Below, in pieces: positions 1-10,239 of a stretch of DNA of 64,000 bases. A program made the position numbers and the translations under genes. This DNA comes from Climacteris rufus (lineage: Eukaryota; Chordata; Aves; Passeriformes; Climacteridae): assembly GCA_013398175.1 (NCBI GenBank), contig VZRZ01002185.1:186001-250000 (forward strand), read 5' to 3'. Every line of letters begins with the position of its first letter. Positions within the stretch are counted from its first letter, which is position 1. The notes under the pieces are model-generated. The model searched no databases and was not told the DNA's origin. It saw nothing but the letters and a program-made list of their open reading frames with translations.

Positions 1-2349
1 AAGATTATGCAGAAGTTGACTTTTGAAATGTGTGTAAAAGGAAGCAGAATTCTGTTGGCAGGTCCAACCACTCTCTGAGAGTTCACAGCTAAGAAATCAG
101 AACTGTCTGACTGCCTGTGAGCTGATCAGCCAGCATGGTCTCACTACAGTACAATGTAATGTTGGCATCATTCTGTAACTTCTCTATTTTATAAGGAAAG
201 TAACACCTGACTCTAAAATAAGACTGCCCTGGCAAGAAACTGTGTAATCCACAATAAGCACACAGGTTTGGCAACTTAATGCCTCTAAAGTCTCTTTCGG
301 TTGAAGATATCCTTGAGAAATGAAATAGGCTTGCATAAATCAAAATTGCCGCTATCCCACTGTACATTTCCAAGTTAAATGCTGGAGTAACTTATTTGGT
401 CAAGTTTCACAGCTTTCCTGTTCTACGAGTACAAAAAACCTGAATGAGGAAACTTTATGGGGCAGTACAGTGTGAGGAAATAGGGCCACAGAGATTAAGC
501 TACTTGTGCTAAGTTCAGACGAAGCCGATGGCAGAGCTCCAGGTGAAATCCAGGCTGTGTGGATCCCCATTTGTTGCCATAACCATCCTAGTCTTTTCTT
601 TCCAAGAATTTTCAATGTCATCTGTGAGGAGATTTGTAGGAAGGAAATACATAGGTGATTTGCTTGGGGGATGTTGAATGGCTGGGGAGATTTTAATTTT
701 GTTGTATTTTAATAGTAATGAAATGACAAATTCATTTTATGAACATTACACTGGACCCTTTGATGTGGCTTGACTGGAAGTCTCAATGCAGCACAAAGTG
801 GCCTATTCTAGGATCATTTTTCTGGCAAAAATCTACTAGGACGTTATATGGAAAAATTTCTTATTCTCAGAAGAAATTTGGTTTATACTAACAAAACAAT
901 GGGGTTTTTTGCAGTGTTTATTTTAGTGCCTTTGAATTATGTAAATTTTTCTCTTGGCCAAATTTCACCTCAAAACATGCCAGCAGAAATTGGTCAGCTT
1001 TAGATCAGTTAGTCCTTCAGAGATGGAAAGTTATAACATTAGCACAAATAAAGGCTAAGTAAGATCTTACTGACGTGCTGCTTTCCTGGATATTGTCCTT
1101 GCTAGACTTTGTGTACTTAAGGACCCTCTCACCTTGTGGTCAGCTGCAAGGTGAGGGTCTGGGGATGCAAATACACACTCATGTAGCAGCCCATTGGAAC
1201 GTGAGGAGAATCCCAGGAGCTGTGTCTGCGATGCTGCAGACAAAGACGGGAGGGAGAAAAGGGGAGGAAGTATTTTTTCCTGTTCTCCTGGTCTTTCATC
1301 ACAATCTCTTGTGGAGTTAGGGCAGCATGAGGGCCATGCTTCCTTTCTGCCTGAGTGTGATGCAAACCCCAGACATGCTTTTTTTTTTCCACTGCTTTGT
1401 TACTGATTCAGGCATCCTCTTAGAAGGTGTTACCTTGATCCGTTTTGACTGTCCTGCAATATGCTATGTTGTGGAAAGATTAGTCCTTAATTCTCTTAAT
1501 TAATTACTCTTAATTCTATTAAGTCTGGTATAACTAGAAAAAATAATAATTGTCAAATAACAAATAATCCATGTATTTTGAATTTAATGCCTAGCTGTTA
1601 ATAGCTACTTAAAATATTAACTTTCTGCCCTAGACACTCCTATTATTCTGTAGTTTTTTCAAGACATCTTTCTTGTAACAATGCACAGCAAAGTTTTTCA
1701 GCTTCAGTCCATTTCCAATTAGCTGAATCTTCCATGTCTCTGGGAGGTAAGTTAATACAGTTATTCCTAATTTATAGATAGTGCCATTGTGGTGCAGGTG
1801 GTATCTGTAATGGGAGTACAGGCATGAAAGGACTCAGTGGACTATGTTCAGCAGAGAATAATGATCCATGCCAGTTAATGACATGTTATTTATGAGAATT
1901 AATTTACGAGACTGTTAAAATAAATGTGTGGGAGAGATGAGGGGAGTTGAGGGAAATTACAGAGGCAGGTAAACAAACAAGAATGTGCCCTCAATGCAGA
2001 AAGTCATAAAACTGTGTTAGTTACAAAAGGGAAATGAAGTGTATTCCCTCATGTCTGGTGGAATGATCGTTGCTTGTATTTTTTGCTCCTACCAAAGTTG
2101 ATTGTAAACCTTCCCCCGGGTCCTCCTGTCCACAGTAGCTGAGTTCAGTGGGAACAGGACCAATCCCATCCTTCTCAGAAATGGCAAAGTGCCATTTGAC
2201 CAGGCCCCAGCTGGAGGAGTAAAAACTACATACAGTGTCTTAACATGCATCTTTTAGCTTGCATCCACTGAAAAGATATTTTTCTTCTTGAAAGAAAGTA
2301 GTTTTCACATGAGCAAGCAATGACTCTGATTCTGCAGATTCTTAAGTGT
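1..2349. other. Intergenic DNA downstream of SNX20
   Basis: No exon with plausible splice borders or a recognisable protein is visible here. A 94-codon reading frame on the minus strand at 89-373 has no similarity I recognise and looks like chance. In mammals the next gene on this side is NKD1, so part of this stretch could belong to its 3' region, but nothing in the sequence shows that. An imperfect inverted repeat lies at 1122-1159. Confidence 0.6.
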
Positions 2350-2355
2350 TTTATT
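2350..2355 (-). terminator. SNX20: Candidate SNX20 polyadenylation signal
   Basis: TTTATT on the plus strand reads AATAAA on the minus strand, about 290 bases past the SNX20 stop codon. It is the first canonical hexamer I see downstream of the stop, so 2350-2643 is a candidate 3' UTR. The real UTR could be longer, because other TTTATT copies lie further left, for example near 907. Confidence 0.35.
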
Positions 2356-2643
2356 AATTGTATTTTCTTATTCTGACTTTCACAGAAAATAAGCTATGTT
2401 CAAAATAAGCAAATCATAAATCATTATTTTCTCGCAAATTTCCTTTAAAAAGCCTTAAGGTGCTCCTTAGGTACTCCTCATATCTGTAAAGTAAATGTTA
2501 TACATTCCAACGTAGATGCTAATGTCCCTTTTGAACACAGAATATATTTTTTTTCTATTAATACAATGATATGTAAGCCAAACAGGTAATTTCCAGTTCT
2601 TACTCATTCTTTTTTTGCTTTTCCATGAAATTTTTTCTTGTGT

Positions 2644-3312
2644 TCATTGTACATACTCCCGAACTGCGAGTTCTTTCAGGGTAAAAACCCGTATGGGATC
2701 TTTCTTTGCCTTCCACTCTTCCAGTTTTTCTTGCAAAGACAGAAAATCCTTGCCAAGTTCATATGCCAGAGTGATCATTGTTTCTAACAGTGGAATGTAA
2801 TACCTGTGGCTGGTATGCACATGAAGGCGTGACAGAGCTTTTTCTCCATATTCAAAGGCACTTGCTGGCTTTTCCAGGTCCTTGTGGCACACCACGATGG
2901 CACAGAGGGTTGGGACAATTGCCACAGGGTTGCCTCTTGTCAGCCTTTCCTGCAGACCAATGACTTCTAAAAGGATTTCCAAAGCTTTGGTGTACTGGCC
3001 ACCCCGCAGGCAACCATATGCTTCCTGAAGCTCAGGCCTTGTTAAAAAGTCAATAAATTTTTTTGATCTTCTGATATATTTCATAGAATACAGCAGTCTC
3101 AGGTAGTCCTTGAAGGCTAATTTTCTTTCATTGATTATTTCTTCTGTGAAGTTCCCTGTTAGAGTTTTTTTGGGAAAGGTCACATCTTCCATTTCTTCAC
3201 TAAATTCCTCCAGCAGATTCCTGTGCAGTTTCTCAAAATCTGAATAACGTCGTTCAATTACGGACTTATTGCTGTCAAAACTCCCTGTTTGCAAAATGAT
3301 GATTTTATACAT
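2644..3312 (-). CDS. SNX20: SNX20 last coding exon (PX core and PXB domain)
   Basis: This exon encodes residues 106-327 and the stop codon. The acceptor is TGTTTAG directly before the ATG of codon 106, so that ATG is an internal methionine (valine in human) and not a start. The PX motif RRYSDF lies at 126-131, followed by the FPKK loop and the INERKLAFKDYL helix. The C-terminal 150 or so residues are the helical PXB region, ending in the conserved LKELAVREY. No frameshift or stop interrupts it. Confidence 0.95.
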   Translation of the reverse strand: MYKIIILQTGSFDSNKSVIERRYSDFEKLHRNLLEEFSEEMEDVTFPKKTLTGNFTEEIINERKLAFKDYLRLLYSMKYIRRSKKFIDFLTRPELQEAYGCLRGGQYTKALEILLEVIGLQERLTRGNPVAIVPTLCAIVVCHKDLEKPASAFEYGEKALSRLHVHTSHRYYIPLLETMITLAYELGKDFLSLQEKLEEWKAKKDPIRVFTLKELAVREYVQ

Positions 3313-6300
3313 CTAAACACAATCAAAGAGAAAAAATAAGCATGAGAAGGACCATTCTAGCCCCAGTGCAGTCAGATTTTGTCTGGTCCTCCTATGAAAA
3401 GACTTTGTGCTTGTACAGTCCTCCAGCCAAAATATTCCCGCACCAATTTGCTGTTTGTAATCTTGTGTACTCCTATGGCAGTGCTGCTAAATCAGTTACA
3501 GTCTGGGATTACGGTGCATGCTCAGTGTAGACCTGAAAGATCTGCAGCCGTCAAATTAAAAATTCCTACCTCCTGCTGCTCTGTACTTTTGTCACCAGAC
3601 ATAGGCTTAGCATGTAAATAAGTTGTAGATAACAGTGCACTAATAGATCCCATCCTGCAAGGTGCTGAGAAAGGCAAATTAGCAGCAGACTGAAGCACAC
3701 AAAAACACTTACAAAGCATTTCTGTAGCTGTACTTTGTTTATAACAGCCATGGCTGCTGCAATTAATCATCTTCAGTGAACTGAATGGTTTTCCCACACT
3801 TAATATTGAATGTAATCTCTTTTAGATTGGTCATAATATTCAGAAATGTTTGCATGAGACATTTCTAGGGATTTGGGGGTGTTATTAATGTTGTGAAAGA
3901 AGAGTGAGTATTTGGCAATATATTTGGTATGTGCAAAAATAAGATAGACCAACTCCAAACCCTTTTCCCCCCTCTAAATTATTGTCCTGTATTCAAACTT
4001 ACTTGGCATTTAAATAATACAAAAAATTGTGACATTTCTACAACAATCTGTTTGCTATTCAAAATCCTTCACTAACAGCAATACTGCCCCACATTAACAG
4101 TACTCAAGAGCATGTCTTCCTCAGCTCTTCACTAGCCTCAAAAAGACCATAATAAATGTGATATTAGGAAAATAGCTGCAAACCAAAATTGTGTGTTATG
4201 TGGTGTACAAATAGATTCTCTTCTGGTTCTGATGCAAGCACAGTGATGAGGAAGGGCCAAAGCCCTCATGTGTGCAAACCATGGCAGCTCCATGGAGGCT
4301 GGTTTAACTGTGTCACCATACAGCAGCTAGGGACACAGACTGTTGACCTTTAGGATGATGACCAGGTTCACATTCAACTTCACCCTGTTCCCACTGATTT
4401 ATACAAGAGCCAGGGTGCTTTTACTCATGCATTTTCTTTGCTGCTGTTGAAGGGTGCAAACCAGTAGTCGCACTAAGTCTGTCTCATTCTCTTCCTTGTT
4501 TTTCCTTAGAGAGAAATTCTCTCTTTTAATCTTTATAAATTATCTTTACAGGCACTTCTTGAAAGGTTTCTAAATTTGAGCTGACTTGTCTGATCTCTTT
4601 TCATTTGTAAGCCCTGTGACATTTTCCTATACTTTGTCCCGCTCCCTGCTGAAAAGTGTATATATGCCTGATGCATTCTAAAACAATCATAAGAGCAATT
4701 TTTTAAGCTATTATATTATCAAGGGCAGCTAAGTGAATAATTTACAAGTACTTGGTTTTTTTTATTTGTGGAGTGTGCATGAAAAAGGTAAGAAATAGCA
4801 TTTAGTAGACTGTCATTCAAATTGTCTCAATTGTGTTGTAGTGTAAATCTTTTTGCCTAAGTTTAATTGCACATACGGTGAATGATACTCTTGCTCTCAT
4901 ACAGTCATACTAAAATATTTTTTAACTATTCTTCAAACTGGATACTACAAAGTATATGCAAGAACAGCAGCAATTAAGTTGGTGTGTACAGCATGCCACA
5001 AGACCTTAGGTCAGTCTCCAAAATATTTGCCTGCTTCAAATTCTGCCAAACTGGATCACCCAGTATCAGCAATGCTGATTCTTGGCATTTTTCATCTACA
5101 GATCTGAGAGGTTGTAGCAAACAAGGAAATCATCCCTATCTGAGTTTCACAGGAGTATTGAAAGAAACTCGCTCCAGATCAGTCGTTCTGAAGGCCAGGA
5201 GCAAAGCCAGAAATAAAAACCAATTGTCAGTACTGTGCTTAAAGACACAAAAATCCAACCTACTTGGTTGTTCCTACTCCTCATACTCATGTTTCATCTT
5301 AAAAATACGACAGAAATATGCCACCTAAGGGAGCTCTAGGTAGGGAAGGCGAATGATCCCAAGTGATCTAGCTGGAGGATGTTTTAGACCTTGTCAACAT
5401 CAAAGAATTTTGCACTTCTGCTAAGAGAAACCTCTGATGTGGAAGTTATACAAATGCTTCTCAGCTGCAAGCCAGCAAGCTTGGTGGAAGCGTAACTATA
5501 TTGATATTTTTATACTTGTGTGAATTTCCTTAATGTTGACAAAACTCTGCTTGTTAAGGATACTCAAGATACTCATTTATTTGCTATCACTTTTCCACTG
5601 TTGCATACTTTGTGAACTGACTGTCAGAGAGTGTTTTTAGAGGCAAATTCTACCAGCTATGCCCATACAATCAGCAAGAACAGGTTCACTCAGTGGCTTG
5701 CTAAACTTGGCCCTTGGTAAGGCTTTCATGCAGTGCTCTGTGCTGTGCAGAGCCCTGTAGAGCAAATAAAAGTTAATGATCTTCTTACATATTAATTTAT
5801 TAGCTTACCACATATTTAGATAAGTGGTGCTCCACAATTCTGGTTGATGGGATTTCAAAAAGGAGTTTGACTTGTTTGCACTGGCGTTTTTCATTCCTCC
5901 AGTACTCCTGAAGCTCCTTAGTGGTCATTGAAGAGTTGGGACTTAGGGTCACATTGCAATCTAAAATCAGTATATTTGGCATTTCAGATTATATTCTTTG
6001 CATTTGGGAAGAGAACTCTTAGGCATTTGTTGTGAAAGGACAGCTTAGATTTTCTGTTGGTGTAACAGCAAGACCCAAAGACTGGTAAAATAAGTTATTT
6101 CATCACTAATAAAGACAGGACCAGATGCTTTGAGGAAAGCTATTAGGGTCTGAAATTTTGAAAGACAACATATTATCTGCAGAATACAAAGACGTAGAAA
6201 AAATCCTGCCAAGAAATATTGTATGTCAAGGTTGTAACCTGGGGCAGACTCTGAGTGGGGGATTTGCTTCACCATCCCAGAAGTAGCCCTAAGAAATACT

Positions 6301-7758
6301 GACTGAATCTTTTGAGTCAGACGTTTCTCCAGGCTTCTTTGTTGCTAAATGGAGGAGATAATACAATGCAGCTGCAAAGTCAGACATATATTCAAAAACT
6401 GACCCTACTCAAATATGGGGTTTGTGCAGTAATGGGAGAAAGCTGAGAAAACATTCATATCCTAACCTCAAAGTAACATAACCAGCTCCGTTGAAGAAGG
6501 AATTCTCACACCCTCTCTTTCTTTTGCAGCTGAACAGTGTTATAGGTACAGCTACAAATATTTTATATATCTCCCTCCTTTCTCCTCTCTCCCCTCCCGC
6601 AGTCACACACACACACACATATATATGAATATATAAAAACGTGGGACAGCTGTTTGAAGAGTTTGCTTAAAGGAGAATTTGATGTAGCATTTCAAAATGG
6701 TGAATCCTCTGTCTTTGAAATCTACTGACAATAGTGTTCATCAGGTGGCATATAGCCTAATAAAATGGATGAAAGAAATGGACTATTTGTATTTCAGTGG
6801 GCACACCAGTCCCAATTTCTAATCAAGGGTGTCTCTGTCCAGGCAGTCAGCTGAAGTCAGTCTGCAGTGTGTCTAACATTCTGACAATGGAGGTGACAAA
6901 TGAAGGGTAAGGGAACAGCTTGATGAAGAAATAGCCTTGTAAAGCCACCACAGTACTCTTCCAGTGGCCCCACTTTTACATGTTCTTAATCATTTGGCCA
7001 TACAGTTTCAATTATCAGAGCCTTTGGGGTTTGGCTCAATCTCTACAAAGCATCTATTTCCTAAGAGAGGTGGTTTTTATGACATCCTCGCAGGCTTAAA
7101 ATCTTGATGAGATTATATATATTTTGGATTATACATAACATTTTATTTAGTAACAGATGAGAGCAGTCTTAGGCATAGTCAGGGTTCAGTGCTGCCTCTT
7201 TAAAGGCTTGTGAGAGCTGCCTGTTTGAGGTTAGCTTTAATTTGGTGTCCTTGCTGATACTGCCAAGAAGTTCAGATTTTGTGATGCACAGAAAGTGCAC
7301 TCCCAAGACAGGCCATCTGATGATCACTGCTTTCATTTGTGGCGAGTCAATTAAATCTGTAATACATCTTAGACACAAGACATTTGAAAGGAAAACTCTG
7401 TGTGTATATACACAGCAGGATGAGCATTGGTTTCACTATTGCTACGTTATGACTACAATTGTAATCAAGGCTTATTTTCAGAAGTATGGCAGTATAACTT
7501 TGAACCACTGCACGATAAATAAGGAAAGCTTTTTATACAAAAGATTAATGGCATAAACAGCTAGATGAAAAATAAAATTAAAGGATAGCATCAACCTTGT
7601 GTCACATCTTTTTCTGGGGTTTCTCTTCTCCCTTGGCATGAAATTTCAGCTTTGGGTTGACTTTCTTCATCAGACGGACTTGTGGTAGAAAATGTAGTAA
7701 TTCTGCTTACAGCTTCCAACAGTTCCCTTTCTTCTGCACAGTGTGAGTCTTGGTCCAT
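2644..7758 (-). CDS. SNX20: SNX20, sorting nexin 20 (whole coding region, 3 coding exons)
   Basis: The exons joined are 7758-7596, 5960-5809 and 3312-2644: 984 bases, 327 residues plus stop, close to the 316 of human SNX20. Junction phases agree (phase 1, then phase 0) and all introns are GT-AG. Residues 1-82 are a variable, acidic N-terminus ending in a conserved SSMTTKELQEYW segment. Residues about 83-197 form the PX domain, with the RRYSDF phosphoinositide-binding motif at 126-131. The rest is the helical TPR-like PXB domain typical of SNX20/SNX21. The family binds PI3P-type lipids on early endosomes, and SNX20 (also called SLIC-1) carries PSGL-1 to endosomes in leukocytes. SNX21 is the close paralogue, but the N-terminus and the position beside CYLD favour SNX20. 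The start ATG has G at -3 and G at +4. Confidence 0.93.
3313..5808 (-). other. SNX20: SNX20 intron between coding exons 2 and 3
   Basis: A 2.5 kb intron with donor GTAAGC and acceptor TTTAG. I see no repeat or other gene inside it. The reading frames of up to 114 codons on either strand (for example 4984-5328) resemble no protein I know. Confidence 0.85.
5809..5960 (-). CDS. SNX20: SNX20 second coding exon (start of PX domain)
   Basis: A 152-base exon encoding residues 55-105. It starts in the middle of an Asp codon (one base comes from the previous exon) and ends with a complete GTG codon before donor GTAAGC. It carries the SNX20-diagnostic SSMTTKELQEYW segment and the first PX strand, KQVKLLFEI. 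The acceptor is CTGATTTTAG. The open frame runs a few codons into the flanking introns but is cut by these splice sites. Confidence 0.93.
5961..7595 (-). other. SNX20: SNX20 intron between coding exons 1 and 2
   Basis: A 1.6 kb intron. A short CA/TA microsatellite sits at 6604-6626. No other structure stands out. Confidence 0.82.
6604..6626. repeat. (CA)n(TA)n microsatellite
   Basis: Eight CA units run directly into TA units inside an SNX20 intron. Confidence 0.9.
7596..7758 (-). CDS. SNX20: SNX20 first coding exon
   Basis: This exon encodes residues 1-54, starting MDQDSHCAEERELLEAVSRI, and contributes one base of codon 55. The ATG is in a strong context (G at -3, G at +4). Twelve bases upstream is an acceptor (TTCTTTCAG, exon border at 7770), so the exon is 7596-7770 and a non-coding exon must lie further upstream. 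The donor is GTTGAT, weaker than the usual GTAAGT, but the one-base overhang joins in frame with the next exon. The N-terminus of this family is poorly conserved, so the call rests on splice borders and frame. Confidence 0.85.
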
Positions 7759-7770
7759 TGCTTGCTATCA

Positions 7771-9836
7771 CTGAAAGAATACAAACCTCATGACACTTCT
7801 TAGTACCATGCCTTTAGGGGATCCAGTTTGGTCATTTTTTTTTATTACTTATTCTCTGTGAACTTGTATCAGTGCAACTGTAGTTTCATAAAAACTAAAG
7901 TAGTAAATAGAATATCTGCATAGTGCAGAACCATTCCTATTACTGTTACCACTGAAAGTGATTGGATGATTTTCTGGCAGCTTAAAATCAAACTTGAAAA
8001 CCATGTTGAATAAGATTAGGTGGGGAACTCAGTTCTTACCTATGAAAATTTTGTCATGAACTTCAGTGTGGGCAGATTTTTTCCCCTTGTATTTTGCCTT
8101 CAAGCTTGCAAGTATGAGTTCAGATGAACTAAAATCTTAGAGATAATTAGCATAACCAGCAGTCTGATTCTCTTACACTGCTAAAACGTACTATTCTCAA
8201 GACTCAAAAACTTGCAGTCTGTTCTTGTTCACAACCTGTAGGGCAAAATAGGGTGATATCTAAAACAGTATAAAGTTTTTATCATATTTCACAGTTTTAG
8301 GTTGACTCCAGAGACTGTACTGTGAGAACAAAACAACTGAATTTGACAATGCTGGAAGGAGATCTGAATTTTCTAAATATTATACAGAAGTGTTCTCCCT
8401 TTACTTGCTCTTTTTCACTACATACTGTGCTGTATTAGATCTGTATGCCTGCTGTTAGGACTACTATTTTACCATGTACTGATAAAATACCTAACACATT
8501 ACACTCCTACTCCATAGACCAGATTGGCCATTCTGCTGCTGAAAGGTTGCTGTGGGTTTTTTGTTTTGTTAAGAACAAAACAAACCCCCAAACCTACCTG
8601 TTACACCACTGTTTTATACTAGCAGTTGAGAAAGTTCTAAGAACATCCTAACAACATTTTCAGGGTGCTGTGTTCACTTGGCCTGCACAAAGCATTGCTC
8701 ACAGTTCAGCCAACAGGTAAAAATCACATAACAGAACAATATATTTTTTTAAAAGCCCTGCTAAAATAACGCCCAAGCAGTGGTTATTAAGTAATGGAAG
8801 GGTTTAGGGCAGGGCTGTTACTACATATCATTTTGCCTCCACTTGTCTACCACACAGTTATGCAATGCTGGATAACAGAGGTGAGGAAACTCCTTCAGCA
8901 GACTTACTGATTTCTGAAAAGCTGCAAGGCTATAAAAAGAAAAGAAATTACTTTTCCCACTGGAAATAATGAAAGTGCAAATCACTTTCCTCTGACAGAA
9001 ACTTTTCCTTTGCCTGGCTTGCATAAGCAAGTACACAGATGTTGTCATTCTCCTTAATGAAAGCATCATGGAAGCCCTTAGTTTTGGACTTCAGACTTGG
9101 AATGAAAGTTCTTGCTGTTCTTCAGTCCTCTTCACGATCTGCTTTTTGAACATGAAGAGTAGCCACTTATTTATTGTCTAATTGCTCAGCCTTTTGAAAG
9201 CCACAACAGTTTATCCCAAGAACACATATAGTAGTTTAAATGAGGAATCTGAAAACAGCCAAATGACAACGTTTTTCTTGGTTTGTAAGTTGGGATAGCT
9301 TTATTAAAAAAAGCTGTATTTACATTGAAAAAAAATCTTTGTATAGGCATAGTTTTATATACATATAAAATGTATACATATAAAATATATACATATAAAT
9401 ATATACATATGTGAGTACATGTTTGTGTGTATATATATACATATATATACACATATATATACATATATATATATAGTAATACTACTTTAAAACGTGGTTT
9501 ACCAGAGAAACATAACACACTTGTGAACAGAGAAATGCAGAAGTGGATATTGTGATAAACAAGCCTTCTACCTTGCATATATGTGCCTTGAATACCAAGA
9601 GCATTTCATGCAGTTTCATTTTCACAGATAAAAATTATTGCAAGCTCTTTTAACTAAGCTACTGCTTATTTTTCCATATTAAAAAAAAATCCAAAACAAC
9701 ACAAAACCCCTGTAACAAATGACACAATTTTATCTTGAACAGACACACATCCTGTTCCGTTTCAGGGTAAGTGCTGCTGCAGATACTTCCCCGAGTTTTA
9801 AGTGGAACCCGAACCCGAAGCGCCCAGAGCACTCAC
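7771..9836 (-). other. SNX20: Probable SNX20 5' UTR intron
   Basis: The stretch lies between the acceptor before the first coding exon (7770) and a consensus donor CCAG|GTGAGT at 9837. It contains a small hairpin at 8554-8587 and a TA-rich microsatellite at 9356-9475. No coding exon is recognisable. Confidence 0.55.
9356..9475. repeat. TA/CATA-rich microsatellite
   Basis: About 120 bases of alternating TATACATA and TATATA units with an internal TGTG interruption. It is likely to vary in length between individuals. Confidence 0.9.
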
Positions 9837-10143
9837 CTGGGAATTGCCGCGTTCCCTCACTTGGGGCACGTGGAAGGTCTGGGCGAGCCCGCTTCGCCTT
9901 TCCAAAGCGCAGAGAAACACGACTGTGCTCCCCTCTAGCAGGCACATTCTGTGTCTCACAGAAAGGAAGGAAGAAGCCTTGATTAAATCAGACTTCCCCG
10001 TCCCATTGGCGGCTCGGTGCCGAGTGATTGCGCATGAACCTTCCTGCCGGGCTCCCCAGCCCCGGGGTGCCCGCGGCCGGGCGGGTCCCGCTGCGCTCCG
10101 CTCCGCAGCGCCGGGATAAGACGGGCACGGCAGGGGCTGCGGC
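9796..10143 (-). promoter_or_regulatory. SNX20: CpG-rich patch, probable SNX20 promoter and 5' non-coding exon
   Basis: A GC-rich, CpG-bearing block of about 350 bases sits in AT-rich surroundings, 2.1 kb upstream of the first SNX20 coding exon. On the minus strand it holds a consensus donor, CAG|GTGAGT, with the exon ending at 9837. This pairs with the acceptor at 7770 and would give a 5' UTR intron. The transcription start is not visible; about 9960-10140 is my guess. Use as a bidirectional promoter is possible but not shown. Confidence 0.5.
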
Positions 10144-10148
10144 ACTCA

Positions 10149-10178
10149 CTGCAACTGCAACTGCAACTGCAACTGCAA
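10149..10178. repeat. (CTGCAA)5 hexanucleotide repeat
   Basis: Five perfect CTGCAA units (TTGCAG on the minus strand) lie directly at the upstream edge of the CpG-rich patch assigned to SNX20. Confidence 0.92.
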
Positions 10179-10239
10179 CAGCAGTGCAAACGTCTCTGCA
10201 TGGATCTCTGAACCCCAAAAACACGCTTAGCAAAAGGGA

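Noticed and set aside
89..373. 94-codon minus-strand frame with several cysteines
   Set aside because: No recognised domain, no splice context, and AT-rich composition; treated as chance.
3310..3312. ATG of the last SNX20 exon as a start codon
   Set aside because: A splice acceptor lies directly before it and the PX domain would lose its first strand; it is internal residue 106.
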